DNA of 64,000 nucleotides from Virgibacillus dokdonensis (lineage in GTDB: Bacteria; Bacillota; Bacilli; Bacillales; Amphibacillaceae), in contig NZ_LT745763.1 in the NCBI RefSeq assembly GCF_900166595.1, positions 529,315 through 593,314 on the forward strand, given 5' to 3'. The notes beneath the pieces are model-generated. The model ran no database searches and was not told the DNA's origin. It saw only the letters and a program-made list of their open reading frames with translations. Position numbers and translations under genes: made by a program. Position 1 is the first letter of the stretch. Every line of letters begins with the position of its first letter. Positions 37,354-45,705 of the stretch are shown here, piece after piece.

Positions 37354-38889
37354 ATGAAGACAAATGAAATGATTTTAGTATTGGATTTTGGTAGCCAATA
37401 CAATCAATTAATTACACGACGAATCAGAGAATTTGGCGTGTATAGTGAGTTGCACTCTCATAAGTTAACAGCTCAAGAAATTAAGGAAATAAACCCGACA
37501 GGTATTATTCTTTCTGGAGGGCCACATAGCGTATATGATGAAAATAGCTTCCGCTGTGATCCCGCAATTTTTGATTTAGGTATCCCAGTATTAGGAATTT
37601 GCTATGGCATGCAATTAATGGCCTTACATTTTGACGGCAAAGTAGAAAAGGCTAAAAACCGTGAATACGGAAAAGCGGAAATGGACGTTCAAGGAGAACC
37701 AACGCTCTTTGCAGGTACACCAAAGCAGCAAACTGTATGGATGAGTCATGGGGATAAAGTGGTAGAAGCTCCAGCATCTTTCCAAGTAGATGCAACAAGT
37801 CCTTCGACACCTATTGCAGCTATTAGTAATCAGGAACAAGGGCTGTATGGTGTACAGTACCATCCGGAGGTACGTCATTCCGAGTATGGAAATGATGTGT
37901 TAAAGCAGTTTGTCTTTGCGGTGTGTGGCAGTAAGGGTGACTGGACGATTGAGAATTTCATTGACATGGAAGTGAAGAAAATCCAAGAAAAAGTCGGCGA
38001 CCGAAACGTATTATGTGCTTTAAGTGGTGGCGTTGATTCCTCTGTTGTTGCAGCACTTATTCATAAAGCAATTGGCGATCAGTTAACTTGTATTTTTGTC
38101 GATCACGGGTTGCTTCGTAAAAATGAAGCTGATGATGTGATGAAAGTATTTGCGGATGATTTTCATATGAATATTATTAAGATTGATGCTAAGGATCGTT
38201 TCTTAACGAAATTAAAAGGTGTCGACGATCCAGAGAAGAAGCGTAAGATTATCGGAAATGAATTTATTTACGTGTTCGATGATGAAGCAGCGAAGCTTAA
38301 AAATATGGACTTTCTAGCGCAAGGAACGCTCTACACAGATATTATTGAAAGTGGAACAGAAACAGCTCAGACGATAAAATCACATCATAATGTTGGTGGC
38401 CTTCCTGAAAATATGCAGTTTGAATTAATCGAGCCGTTAAACACATTGTTTAAAGATGAAGTTCGTGAATTAGGAACACAGCTAGGTATACCTGAGCGTA
38501 TCGTTTGGCGTCAGCCTTTCCCTGGCCCGGGACTTGCTATTCGTGTACTAGGGGAAGTAACAGAAGAAAAATTAGAGATTGTTCGTGAATCCGATGCAAT
38601 TCTACGTGAGGAAATTGCGAAAGCTGGACTAGACCGTGATATATGGCAATACTTTACAGTGCTACCGAACATTCGCAGTGTCGGTGTCATGGGAGATGCC
38701 CGCACGTATGATTATACGATTGGTATCCGTGCAGTAACGTCCATTGATGGTATGACTTCCGATTGGGCGCGTATCCCTTGGGACGTCTTGGAGAAAATCT
38801 CAACTCGTCTCGTGAACGATGTAGCTCATATTAACCGTGTAGTGTATGATGTAACGAGCAAGCCACCTGCTACGATTGAGTGGGAATAA
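37354..38889 (+). CDS. guaA: GMP synthase (glutamine-hydrolysing)
   Basis: 511 residues; converts XMP to GMP using glutamine and ATP in the cytoplasm. Domain order is class I glutamine amidotransferase (about 1-195; Cys in LGICYGMQL, His and Glu in [11 protein letters not shown]), ATP pyrophosphatase (about 205-390; P-loop LSGGVDSSV), and the C-terminal dimerisation domain (about 395-511) ending [17 protein letters not shown] precedes the ATG. No purine riboswitch was seen upstream. Its 3' end appears to be the attachment site of the mobile element. Confidence 0.96.
   Translation: MKTNEMILVLDFGSQYNQLITRRIREFGVYSELHSHKLTAQEIKEINPTGIILSGGPHSVYDENSFRCDPAIFDLGIPVLGICYGMQLMALHFDGKVEKAKNREYGKAEMDVQGEPTLFAGTPKQQTVWMSHGDKVVEAPASFQVDATSPSTPIAAISNQEQGLYGVQYHPEVRHSEYGNDVLKQFVFAVCGSKGDWTIENFIDMEVKKIQEKVGDRNVLCALSGGVDSSVVAALIHKAIGDQLTCIFVDHGLLRKNEADDVMKVFADDFHMNIIKIDAKDRFLTKLKGVDDPEKKRKIIGNEFIYVFDDEAAKLKNMDFLAQGTLYTDIIESGTETAQTIKSHHNVGGLPENMQFELIEPLNTLFKDEVRELGTQLGIPERIVWRQPFPGPGLAIRVLGEVTEEKLEIVRESDAILREEIAKAGLDRDIWQYFTVLPNIRSVGVMGDARTYDYTIGIRAVTSIDGMTSDWARIPWDVLEKISTRLVNDVAHINRVVYDVTSKPPATIEWE
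38866..38889. other. Candidate attL in the 3' end of guaA
   Basis: The guaA 3' end (GCTACGATTGAGTGGGAATAA) is a known hotspot for tyrosine-integrase islands. Everything to its right up to an integrase has mobile-element character. The matching attR lies beyond the window, so the core cannot be confirmed here. Confidence 0.5.
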
Positions 38890-38977
38890 GAGGCTAACTT
38901 GATTTGAAGAGAGAACGCTGATTTAACAGCATTTGTCCTAAGCTAAAACGGATAAATTGATAAAAAATAATATAGTT

Positions 38978-39047
38978 CCCTGCCAAAAACCCTGCCAATA
39001 AAAAATTTTGGCAGGGAATTTTGTTTTTACACTGAATTTTGGCAGGG
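38978..39047. repeat. Four copies of CCCTGCCA in two orientations
   Basis: CCCTGCCA at 38978 and 38990, TGGCAGGG at 39009 and 39040. The longer word AATTTTGGCAGGGAA occurs twice. The first and third could form a hairpin ending in a T run, so this may be a terminator for guaA. Clustered short repeats next to an attachment site also fit integrase arm-type sites. TGGCAGGGAA occurs again at 63945-63954, near the other end of the element. Confidence 0.55.
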
Positions 39048-39171
39048 AAATTTTTTGGTATTTGGATTGTCGTGTGGAATTAAAATTAATAACCATGTAA
39101 TCCTAAAAAATGAATATTTCTCAGAAGGTGGTGAAACATAAAGGTAAATATAAGGCATGAGGAGTGATTAA

Positions 39172-40188
39172 ATGACAACAGGACATATACCGATAACGTC
39201 ATCCGAGCTTTCAACCCTTTGGATTATTTATCAAAAAAAGACTATGATGGTAAGAGTGATTGAATTTTTTTTGTCAAATAATCAAGATGCTGAGGCTATA
39301 GAAATATTGCAAACATTTCACGAAGGTGAAAGTAATTTTGTTAATGAACTAAGGAACATTTTTACACAAGAAGGGGCAGCAGTTCCAATTGGGTTTACAG
39401 AAAACGATGTAAACCTTAATGCACCAAAATTGTTTGACGACATTTTTGAGGTCATGTACTTACGTATGATGATGAAAGTTGCTTCAGGTTTACATGCATT
39501 GCATATATCGATGAGTTACCGGAAAGACATCATGGATTTATACAAAAGGTTCTCAGCGTTTGCGGAGGATACCTGTGAAAAAACGACACAGTTTTTGCTA
39601 AGCAAGGGTGTACTTCCAAAATCTCCAGTTGTCACCTTACCCAACCATGTTGAATTTGCTGAGAAAAAGAATTATCGGTCAGGATTTAAAATCACGGGTC
39701 ACAGGAGGTCATTAAATACAGTTGAAGTGGCTTATCTATACCAAGCGATTGAATCGAATGTAGACGGAATGAAATTAATGACAGGCTTTGCTCAAGTAGC
39801 TAAGAAAAAAGATATACGGGACTACTTCTTCCGAGGTAAAGAGTTATCTAAAACAATCATTACAAAATCCAGCGAAATATTATTAGACAGTGATATTAAT
39901 CCTCCGTCCACACCAGCAGGAAGGGTTACAGATTCAACAGTGTCGACTTTTTCAGATAAGCTTATGATGTATAATACGTCCTTACTGAATACTTTTGGTT
40001 TTGGCAGTAATGCTATAGGTACGACCTTCAGTCTAAGGAAAGACTTACCTTTAAAAATGATACCAATTGCTAAAGATGTTTTCGACTTCGCAAATGATGG
40101 AGGAGACCTCATGATTGAACACGGGTTATTGGAAGAACCACCTCAAATGGAGGATAGAACCCAATTATCAAAAGGACAGAGTAAATAA
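39172..40188 (+). CDS. DUF3231 family protein (element-borne copy)
   Basis: 338 residues, two helical halves, homologous over its whole length to the chromosomal protein at 24252-25256 (shared SELSTLW, GFTENDVNLNAPKLF, LMTGFAQVAKKKDIRDYF, LMIEHGLLEEPP; roughly one third identical by eye). GAGGAG lies before the ATG. Followed at 87 bp by the same type of membrane protein as on the chromosome. It lies between guaA and the immunity genes, so it is probably cargo of the element. No activity is known for the family. Confidence 0.85.
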   Translation: MTTGHIPITSSELSTLWIIYQKKTMMVRVIEFFLSNNQDAEAIEILQTFHEGESNFVNELRNIFTQEGAAVPIGFTENDVNLNAPKLFDDIFEVMYLRMMMKVASGLHALHISMSYRKDIMDLYKRFSAFAEDTCEKTTQFLLSKGVLPKSPVVTLPNHVEFAEKKNYRSGFKITGHRRSLNTVEVAYLYQAIESNVDGMKLMTGFAQVAKKKDIRDYFFRGKELSKTIITKSSEILLDSDINPPSTPAGRVTDSTVSTFSDKLMMYNTSLLNTFGFGSNAIGTTFSLRKDLPLKMIPIAKDVFDFANDGGDLMIEHGLLEEPPQMEDRTQLSKGQSK

Positions 40189-40275
40189 AGACAAAGATTG
40201 GGCAATTCTGAATTACGTTGTCCTTCTTTTGCCTTAAAAAAGTTATGACCAATATAATCATTTGGACGTGATTAT

Positions 40276-40743
40276 ATGAATCAAAATAATAAATATGAGA
40301 AACTGTTTTGGAGTATTGCATTGCCGGGTTTTGGTCAAATTCTAAACGGTAGGTTTCTAAAGGGATTACTCTTCATTGCTTTGGTGTTTCTAGTTAATGT
40401 TCAGTCCAACTTTCACCAAATTATATTATTAAGTTTTCATGGGAGTATCAAAGAAGCCATTGAGAAAACGAATTATGCATGGTTGATGTTTTCCCCTTGC
40501 CTGTATATTTTTGCAATATGGGATGCCTGGAAAGACGCCGGAGGTGGAAGGCATCCTCATTCTTTTCTTCCCTTTGTATTCACAGCCTATTGGGCAACGG
40601 TTGGTGTGATTTATTCTTCGGAATTCACTTTATTTGGGCTATTATGGGGGCCTGTTTGGCTCCCAATTCTTTTTATAATACCGGGATTGGCCACGGGATT
40701 TCTCATCAAGTTACTATTACTGAAATATAAAAAAATTTCTTAA
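40276..40743 (+). CDS. Polytopic membrane protein, partner of DUF3231
   Basis: 155 residues with four to five TM helices. Conserved core FWSIALPGFGQILNGRFLKGL, EAIEKTNYAWLMFSPCLYIF, IWDAWKDAGGG and GPVWLPILF; close to half identical to the protein at 23760-24242. The order DUF3231 then membrane protein is the same in both loci. Function unknown. Confidence 0.75.
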   Translation: MNQNNKYEKLFWSIALPGFGQILNGRFLKGLLFIALVFLVNVQSNFHQIILLSFHGSIKEAIEKTNYAWLMFSPCLYIFAIWDAWKDAGGGRHPHSFLPFVFTAYWATVGVIYSSEFTLFGLLWGPVWLPILFIIPGLATGFLIKLLLLKYKKIS

Positions 40744-40935
40744 CGTAGGGTTTTTTTAAAATGCTGGCGATACCTCTGGAAGTGAGCATTATTATATTTT
40801 ATTGTATAACCGAATAAAGGCTTGTTCCGTTGGGCGCTTTTGTTGAATAAAGAATTTCAGTAAAGAACTTTTTATCACAAATTTATGTTTACTGGTCGGG
40901 CGAATGTGAAAAGTAAACAACTATTTTTGAAATCA

Positions 40936-40964
40936 GCCGCATTTTTCAACGGTAATAATGCGGC
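40936..40964. terminator. Hairpin after immA
   Basis: Arms GCCGCAT and ATGCGGC, 35 bp past the immA stop on the minus strand. The T run is weak in both directions. Confidence 0.4.
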
Positions 40965-40998
40965 TTCATCCCTTCAAAAGGAAACAACTTTATTGTCA

Positions 40999-41484
40999 TT
41001 ACGCATTAAGTTGTTGTTGCAATCTTGATATTTGTAGTTGATTTCTAAAATGAATAAGTCTTTTTTGTGCAAATTTCTGTGTTACGTTGAATGTCTTTGT
41101 TATAAAAGGTATACCTTCGGGTATGTTGGCGATTTCATATTTAATTAATATAAATGTTGGTACACAGAAATGAAGTGCAAAGTTATTTGCTTTCCATTCT
41201 TGGTATGCCAGAAAAAGATTATTCAAGTGCAATATTTGATTTCCGTACTGTAATAATAAATGACAAAGTTCATGTCCAAAATCCTCCCATTGTTCTTCGG
41301 GGGATAACCTAGAATCAATTATAATTTCTTTTTTATAAACACGACTTGATATATCCCAAAAATAGACTTTAATTCCCAGGTAGTCAGCTATTTCCGGAAT
41401 ATCTAGTTGATGTGGGTAATAAATACCTAAGTCAACATAAAAATGCTTTATTGCATCTTCTAGTAATGTTGTGTGATATTTCAT
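40999..41484 (-). CDS. immA: ImmA-type metallopeptidase
   Basis: 161-residue ImmA/IrrE family zinc peptidase. The HExxH motif is visible in FGHELCHLLLQYG, with a downstream EWKANNFALHF helix supplying the third ligand. In ICEBs1, ImmA cleaves the repressor ImmR after DNA damage or cell-cell signalling and so switches on excision. It lies directly downstream of the repressor gene on the same strand, the ICEBs1 arrangement. Confidence 0.88.
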   Translation of the reverse strand: MKYHTTLLEDAIKHFYVDLGIYYPHQLDIPEIADYLGIKVYFWDISSRVYKKEIIIDSRLSPEEQWEDFGHELCHLLLQYGNQILHLNNLFLAYQEWKANNFALHFCVPTFILIKYEIANIPEGIPFITKTFNVTQKFAQKRLIHFRNQLQISRLQQQLNA

Positions 41485-41552
41485 GGCTTGTCCTCCTTCG
41501 GGGAATGTATGTTCTGTTTTTTATTATAAATAAAAGCCCTAATATTAGAGCT

Positions 41553-41897
41553 CTATTTCTTTTTGTCTCGTTCTTTAATAAATTCCCAAAAACGTATTAG
41601 TTCTTCGATTTTTTCTTCGGGTGCGTTTTGTAAGTCTTTAAAGAATATTTGTGTTTTAGGGTCTAAAAATTCTTTCCACATTTCATCAGGAGAATTAGAA
41701 TGTTCATTTCCTGTGATTAGGTAGTCAATTGATACATTGAAAAAGTTAGAAATTTTTTTGAGTGTACCGTAATCAGGTTGTCTTTTATTTATTTCGTAAT
41801 GAGCGTAGGTTCCTCTGGAAATGTTTAGTTTTTTTGCTAGTTCTTGTTGAGATAAATTCTTTGTTGCTCTTAGTTTTTTTAGTCTGTCTCCCAACAT
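41553..41897 (-). CDS. immR: ImmR-type Xre repressor
   Basis: 114-residue repressor with an N-terminal Xre helix-turn-helix (RLKKLRATKNLSQQELAKKLNISRGTYAHYEINKRQPDYGTLKKI) and a C-terminal tail likely to be the ImmA target. It should repress the element's main promoter and control its own. A -10 TATAAT with a GTAGC-N5-GCTAC operator in the spacer lies upstream on the minus strand. Confidence 0.88.
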   Translation of the reverse strand: MLGDRLKKLRATKNLSQQELAKKLNISRGTYAHYEINKRQPDYGTLKKISNFFNVSIDYLITGNEHSNSPDEMWKEFLDPKTQIFFKDLQNAPEEKIEELIRFWEFIKERDKKK

Positions 41898-41916
41898 TGT
41901 GTAACCTCGTTTCTAT

Positions 41917-41932
41917 ACGATTTATAAATCGT
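41917..41932. promoter_or_regulatory. 16-bp perfect palindrome in the immR leader
   Basis: ACGATTTATAAATCGT, about 20 bp upstream of the immR start codon, downstream of its -10 box. A likely operator, distinct in sequence from the GTAGC sites. Confidence 0.55.
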
Positions 41933-41948
41933 TTATAGTTATTATACT

Positions 41949-41963
41949 GTAGCAAAAAGCTAC
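41949..41963. promoter_or_regulatory. Operator GTAGC-N5-GCTAC, immR side
   Basis: GTAGCAAAAAGCTAC sits just upstream of a perfect minus-strand TATAAT (41946-41941), that is, in the -35/-10 spacer of the immR promoter. Confidence 0.65.
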
Positions 41964-42004
41964 ATAAAATAATTGTATCAAAAAAGTACAAAAAAGTATT
42001 GACA

Positions 42005-42019
42005 GTAGCGAAACGCTAC
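42005..42019. promoter_or_regulatory. Operator GTAGC-N5-GCTAC, rightward side
   Basis: GTAGCGAAACGCTAC follows a perfect plus-strand TTGACA (41999-42004). A weaker relative, GTATCAAAAAAGTAC, lies at 41975-41989, giving three sites spaced about 26 and 30 bp between centres. Confidence 0.65.
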
Positions 42020-42041
42020 AATGAAGGTGGCGATTAAATGT

Positions 42042-42272
42042 ATGAAAAAAAGAGAATGGTTGTATGAAAAAAGAATTGAACGAAATTTAACACAAGAAGA
42101 TGTTGCGATACAATCAAACATAAAAAGACCTTATTATTCTCAAATTGAATTAGGTATAAGAAGACCTAGCGTAAAAGTTGCTAAACAAATCGCCGGAGTA
42201 ATTGGTTTTGATTGGAAGCTTTTTTTTGAAACTGGATGTAGCGATTTGGAACAAGATATAAATGTTTTATAG
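42042..42272 (+). CDS. Small Xre-family regulator
   Basis: About 76 residues consisting of one helix-turn-helix domain (WLYEKRIERNLTQEDVAIQS, NIKRPYYSQIELGIRRPSVK). First gene of the rightward unit, divergent from immR, like a Cro or activator. The ATG at 42042 is favoured, with AAGGTGG 11-13 nt upstream; an in-frame ATG at 42021 abuts the operator. The IS copy begins 29 bp after its stop and now separates it from the following genes. Confidence 0.8.
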   Translation: MKKREWLYEKRIERNLTQEDVAIQSNIKRPYYSQIELGIRRPSVKVAKQIAGVIGFDWKLFFETGCSDLEQDINVL

Positions 42273-42300
42273 AATTAGATTTGTTTCTTATAAATCTAAT

Positions 42301-43703
42301 CACTAGCATTGCATTAATTAAACCTGATGATTCAAAATACTGAAAATGTTCAATAATTACGTGTTCATGATACAAAAAAATCCTTTACAATGGAAGTACA
42401 GGTGGTTCCTGTCCAAATCCAAAAGTAAAGGATAATCCGTATGGACAAGAATACACTAAAATCATCATTTGGTAAATGGGTTTCACCTATAAATACGAAA
42501 AAACTATTTGAACAAGTAGAAGAAAATAAACAAGATTACTACACAAAAAAGCTAACAACTGCAGGGTATATAAAGCTCATGTTACTTGCCCAACTGCAAG
42601 GATTCGAGAGCTTGGAAGAAATGAGCGATGCCCTAATAGATGATGGACTTCAGAAAGCACTGGGGTTTGAATCGATTAGTACATCTCAGCTATCAAGGAA
42701 GAATAATGAAATGAATCCAATGATCCTTTCCCATTTATTCTTGGACCTTGTTTACAAAATAAAAGGTATCCAATTTAAAAACGGGAAATACATGCCATTG
42801 AAAATCATTGATTCTAGCACGCTTCCATTAAACTTAACGAATCATAAGTGGGCAAAGTTCCGTAAAACAAAAGCAGGAGTTAAGCTACATTTACGACTTA
42901 TATTTATGAATAAAGATACCGTCTATCCTGAAAAAGCAGTGATTACAACAGCCAAAGAACATGACAGAAATCAACTGGAAGTTCTCGTAGACGACAAAGA
43001 AGCCATGTATGTGTTTGACCGTGGATACGTTGATTATGAACGATTTGATCGAATGACAGATGAAGGCTATTTTTTCGTATCAAGACTGAAGAAAAACGCC
43101 ATCACTCGTGAAGTAGAATCATTTTCTATACCTAAAGATTCTACGGTTTTATCCGACAAGATGGTTTACATCGGTTCGACGCAAAATCGTACAGAGAATG
43201 TATTCCGCCTACTTGAAGTAGTGGATACAAAGGGAAACATTCTACGATTAATTACTAACCGTTTCGATCTAGACCCCGAAGAGATTAGTGAAATTTACCG
43301 TCAACGATGGACCATTGAGCTATTTTTCAAATGGCTCAAACAGCATGTAGAGATCAAACACTTTTATGGCATGAGCGAAACTGCCATTCAAAATCAAATT
43401 TTCCTTGCACTTATTGCTTACTGTTTACATGTACTTATCCAGTTAGAGATGAGGAGTAAGAAGTCCTTACTCCGAATTAGCCGCTGGTTAAATAAAGCGC
43501 TGTGGAAACCTGCGTACATCTGGATTCGCAGATTTGACGATAGATCTATTCCGTAAATACATACAGTGTCGCTGTTGCTAATAGTTTAATTGTATAATTT
43601 TTCCAAATGGACAGACCACCTTTGTTTAGCCTTTGTCTTTTTGGCAAAAAATCCTGCAAAGATGTTTACTGAATTTTCAAACCATATTTATGCAATGCTA
43701 GTG
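42301..43703 (+). mobile_element. IS4-family insertion sequence, copy 1
   Basis: 1403 bp. Terminal inverted repeats CACTAGCATTGCATTAAT and, at the right end read inwards, CACTAGCATTGCATAAAT (one mismatch in 18). Flanked by the perfect 9-bp target duplication AAATCTAAT (42292-42300 and 43704-43712). Length, repeats and duplication size resemble IS4Bsu1-type elements. Its intact ends and duplication indicate recent insertion. Confidence 0.93.
42441..43556 (+). CDS. IS4-family transposase, copy 1
   Basis: 371-residue DDE transposase. Catalytic residues are recognisable in LKIIDSSTL (first D), YVFDRGYVDYERF (second D), and the IS4 Y-R-E motif region IYRQRWTIELFFKWLKQHV (E). Reading frame intact. 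Differs from copy 2 at only three residues (G/A in TTAGYIK, I/V in RLIFMN, P/S in DLDPEE). Confidence 0.95.
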   Translation: MDKNTLKSSFGKWVSPINTKKLFEQVEENKQDYYTKKLTTAGYIKLMLLAQLQGFESLEEMSDALIDDGLQKALGFESISTSQLSRKNNEMNPMILSHLFLDLVYKIKGIQFKNGKYMPLKIIDSSTLPLNLTNHKWAKFRKTKAGVKLHLRLIFMNKDTVYPEKAVITTAKEHDRNQLEVLVDDKEAMYVFDRGYVDYERFDRMTDEGYFFVSRLKKNAITREVESFSIPKDSTVLSDKMVYIGSTQNRTENVFRLLEVVDTKGNILRLITNRFDLDPEEISEIYRQRWTIELFFKWLKQHVEIKHFYGMSETAIQNQIFLALIAYCLHVLIQLEMRSKKSLLRISRWLNKALWKPAYIWIRRFDDRSIP

Positions 43704-43755
43704 AAATCTAATATCTAATAAATGAATTATATTATTTCTAGGGGGTGAAATTCAA

Positions 43756-43998
43756 ATGAACTTTAATGAAATGCAAAATTTAATGAAAAAGGCAGTTCCT
43801 TTGGCAAAAGAAATGGAAGGTGACTGGCAGGCTAGGATGAAGTTAGCTGTCCGAATTGTAAAGGCAGATTATTATATGCAACAGCCGATTTCGAAGGAAA
43901 TTATTCAAAAGCTTTTATTGCATAATGTTTCATATCGTAGAATTTGTAAGAATTATGATATGTCAAGAAAAGGAATTTCAGCATTTGAGAACATGTAA
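43756..43998 (+). CDS. Small protein with a possible helix-turn-helix
   Basis: 80 residues. AGGGGGTG lies well placed before the ATG. The C-terminal part (PISKEIIQKLLLHNVSYRRICKNYDMSRKGISAF) could form a DNA-binding helix-turn-helix. Not recognised as a named family. It sits in the position of small ICE early genes, now just after the IS copy. Confidence 0.65.
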   Translation: MNFNEMQNLMKKAVPLAKEMEGDWQARMKLAVRIVKADYYMQQPISKEIIQKLLLHNVSYRRICKNYDMSRKGISAFENM

Positions 43999-44368
43999 CG
44001 AGTGTGAGTTTATACCACTTAATGAATTGTTCGAAAATGCATGAAAGGAAATGATGTTCCTTGAAAACTTCATATAGAAAGAGAGCGCATATGATAAATC
44101 GTAACTTATCATACACGCCAATAAAACCTAGACACTTTTATTGTAACGTGTTTTGACTGATTTGTCATTAAACGTAATCTAAGTGATGATAGCTAACACT
44201 TTTAAAAAAGCTATAGCAGTCCAAAATGAGGGTGCTAATGGTTATAAGCATAACCTACTATATGTTGCCATGACCTTAACTGTGAGCGACTGATAAGCGC
44301 GGTAATGGTTCTTATAGAGCCTAGCGAATTATCTTTAATTTTTTATTAAAAATGAATGAGGTGATTTT
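43999..44368 (+). other. Non-coding stretch with hairpins
   Basis: About 370 bp with no convincing gene. It holds a perfect hairpin GGTTAT-AAGC-ATAACC (about 44239-44254), a GGTTC-TTATA-GAGCC hairpin with one G-U pair (about 44308-44322), then TAGCGA and a T-rich tail. It could be a regulatory leader, an attenuator or a replication-related site; nothing decides between these. Confidence 0.4.
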
Positions 44369-44542
44369 GTGCTGGATAAAAGAATTGCTTATTACACGAA
44401 AAAAGTTGCTGATTTTGGCTCTATTCATCCTAGTAAGCGTAGGAATCCTTATCGGCATGAAAGATTACTTCTATATAAAAAACTACTTCATGAAAAAATA
44501 TATGAAAATAGACCTTCTGCATTTAGAGGGTTTAATTATTAA
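44369..44542 (+). CDS. Small basic protein, hypothetical
   Basis: 57 codons starting with GTG just after GAGGTGA: LDKRIAYYTKKVADFGSIHP and SKRRNPYRHERLLLYKKL are readable parts. An overlapping frame starting ATG at 44352 (69 codons, hydrophobic, one TM) lacks a ribosome binding site and is judged the shadow, but the choice is not certain. Function unknown. Confidence 0.5.
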   Translation: MLDKRIAYYTKKVADFGSIHPSKRRNPYRHERLLLYKKLLHEKIYENRPSAFRGFNY

Positions 44543-44569
44543 TCAGATAGTAGGTGAATAAATGAAATT

Positions 44570-45136
44570 ATGAAATTAAATGACCTTTTGAAAGAAAATA
44601 AAATAGTGGCATTTGGTTTTCCGGCAGTGAGAGATTTGGTGCGATATGATAATAAAGAATCAGATACCACTATTATTATTTCTACACTTGCACCTTCCCT
44701 TTTAGTAGGGCATGGAATAAATGAATATTATGGATTGGATTTGCCAAGAGATAAAGTATTTGAAACTGGACTAGATATTATTAAAGCAGATGTAAATGTA
44801 TCTAAATATCGTTTAACAGCTTTAGAAATTTATCCATGGGAAATGAAAAATAACTTTATCATTGCAAGTCGCCATATGGGAACTGTTGAAATATTAAAAA
44901 ATGAATTTCCATTTTTGCAGAATGCACCGGTATTCGAACGTGTTGAAGCAGATGATATTAAAGGAAAACATGTTTATGGTACATTACCACATCATTTAAT
45001 AGCAGGATGTGATTCGTATGTAGCTGTGACTATAAAAGGTTTTGATAATGCAAAAGATGGTGATTTGATGGGAAAAGAATTAAAGGAACGTATTCAAATT
45101 GCCGAATATCCGATTATGTTAGAGATGATTGAATGA
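44570..45136 (+). CDS. Csx16-like protein, possible ring nuclease or anti-defence factor
   Basis: 188 residues. The C-terminal half (about 95-188) has the spaced pattern I recall for the CRISPR-associated Csx16 (VVA1548) family: ASRHMGTVEILKNEF, then VFERVEADDI, then VYGTLPHHLIAGCDSY, then MGKELKERI. Csx16 has been linked to cleavage of cyclic oligoadenylate, the signal of type III CRISPR. The N-terminal half (1-94) has no family I can name; it contains APSLLVGHGINEYYGLDLPR. It lies 20 bp before ardA, so an anti-defence role is plausible. The assignment rests on motif memory and needs a profile search. Confidence 0.5.
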   Translation: MKLNDLLKENKIVAFGFPAVRDLVRYDNKESDTTIIISTLAPSLLVGHGINEYYGLDLPRDKVFETGLDIIKADVNVSKYRLTALEIYPWEMKNNFIIASRHMGTVEILKNEFPFLQNAPVFERVEADDIKGKHVYGTLPHHLIAGCDSYVAVTIKGFDNAKDGDLMGKELKERIQIAEYPIMLEMIE

Positions 45137-45156
45137 ATTATACGAGGTGATAAGTA

Positions 45157-45657
45157 TTGGAAATGCGTGTGTATATATCCAATCTCGGCAAATATAATGA
45201 GGGGGAGCTTGTTGGTGATTGGTTTACTCCTCCAATCAATATGGAAGAAGTAAAAGAGCGTATTGGCTTAAATGGTGATTATGAAGAAATTGCTATTCAC
45301 GATTACGAATTGCCATTTGAGATAGATGAATATACATCTATCAATGAAATTAATCGTTTGTGTGCAATGATTGAAGAAATTGAAGGCACACCTATTTATT
45401 ACGAGTTAAAAGCAATGATAGGTTACTGGTTTAGTGACCTTGAGGAATTGTTGGAAAATGTAGATGACATTGTATGTTATTCTGATTGTCATTCTATGGA
45501 AGATGTTGCAAGATATTTCGTTGAAGAAACAGGAGCACTTGGAGAAGTTCCTACCAATCTACAAAATTATATTGATTATGAAGCTTTTGGACGTGATATG
45601 GAATTGGAAGGAAACTTCCTTGTTACTTCTCATGGTGTATTTGAGTACAATAATTAA
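45157..45657 (+). CDS. ardA: Antirestriction protein ArdA
   Basis: 166-residue DNA-mimic protein that blocks type I restriction enzymes when the element enters a new cell. It is strongly acidic and starts with RVYISNLGKYNEGELVGDWF, the ArdA N-terminal pattern, with VARYFVEETGALGEVPTNLQNYIDYEAFGRDMELEG at the C-terminus. Equivalent in place to Tn916 orf18. TTG start at 45157 has GAGGTG at good distance; an ATG two codons later is possible. Confidence 0.92.
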   Translation: MEMRVYISNLGKYNEGELVGDWFTPPINMEEVKERIGLNGDYEEIAIHDYELPFEIDEYTSINEINRLCAMIEEIEGTPIYYELKAMIGYWFSDLEELLENVDDIVCYSDCHSMEDVARYFVEETGALGEVPTNLQNYIDYEAFGRDMELEGNFLVTSHGVFEYNN

Positions 45658-45705
45658 AAAAACGAGAAACTTAAATATTAAAAACAATTAAGGGAGAGAT
45701 TTTGA

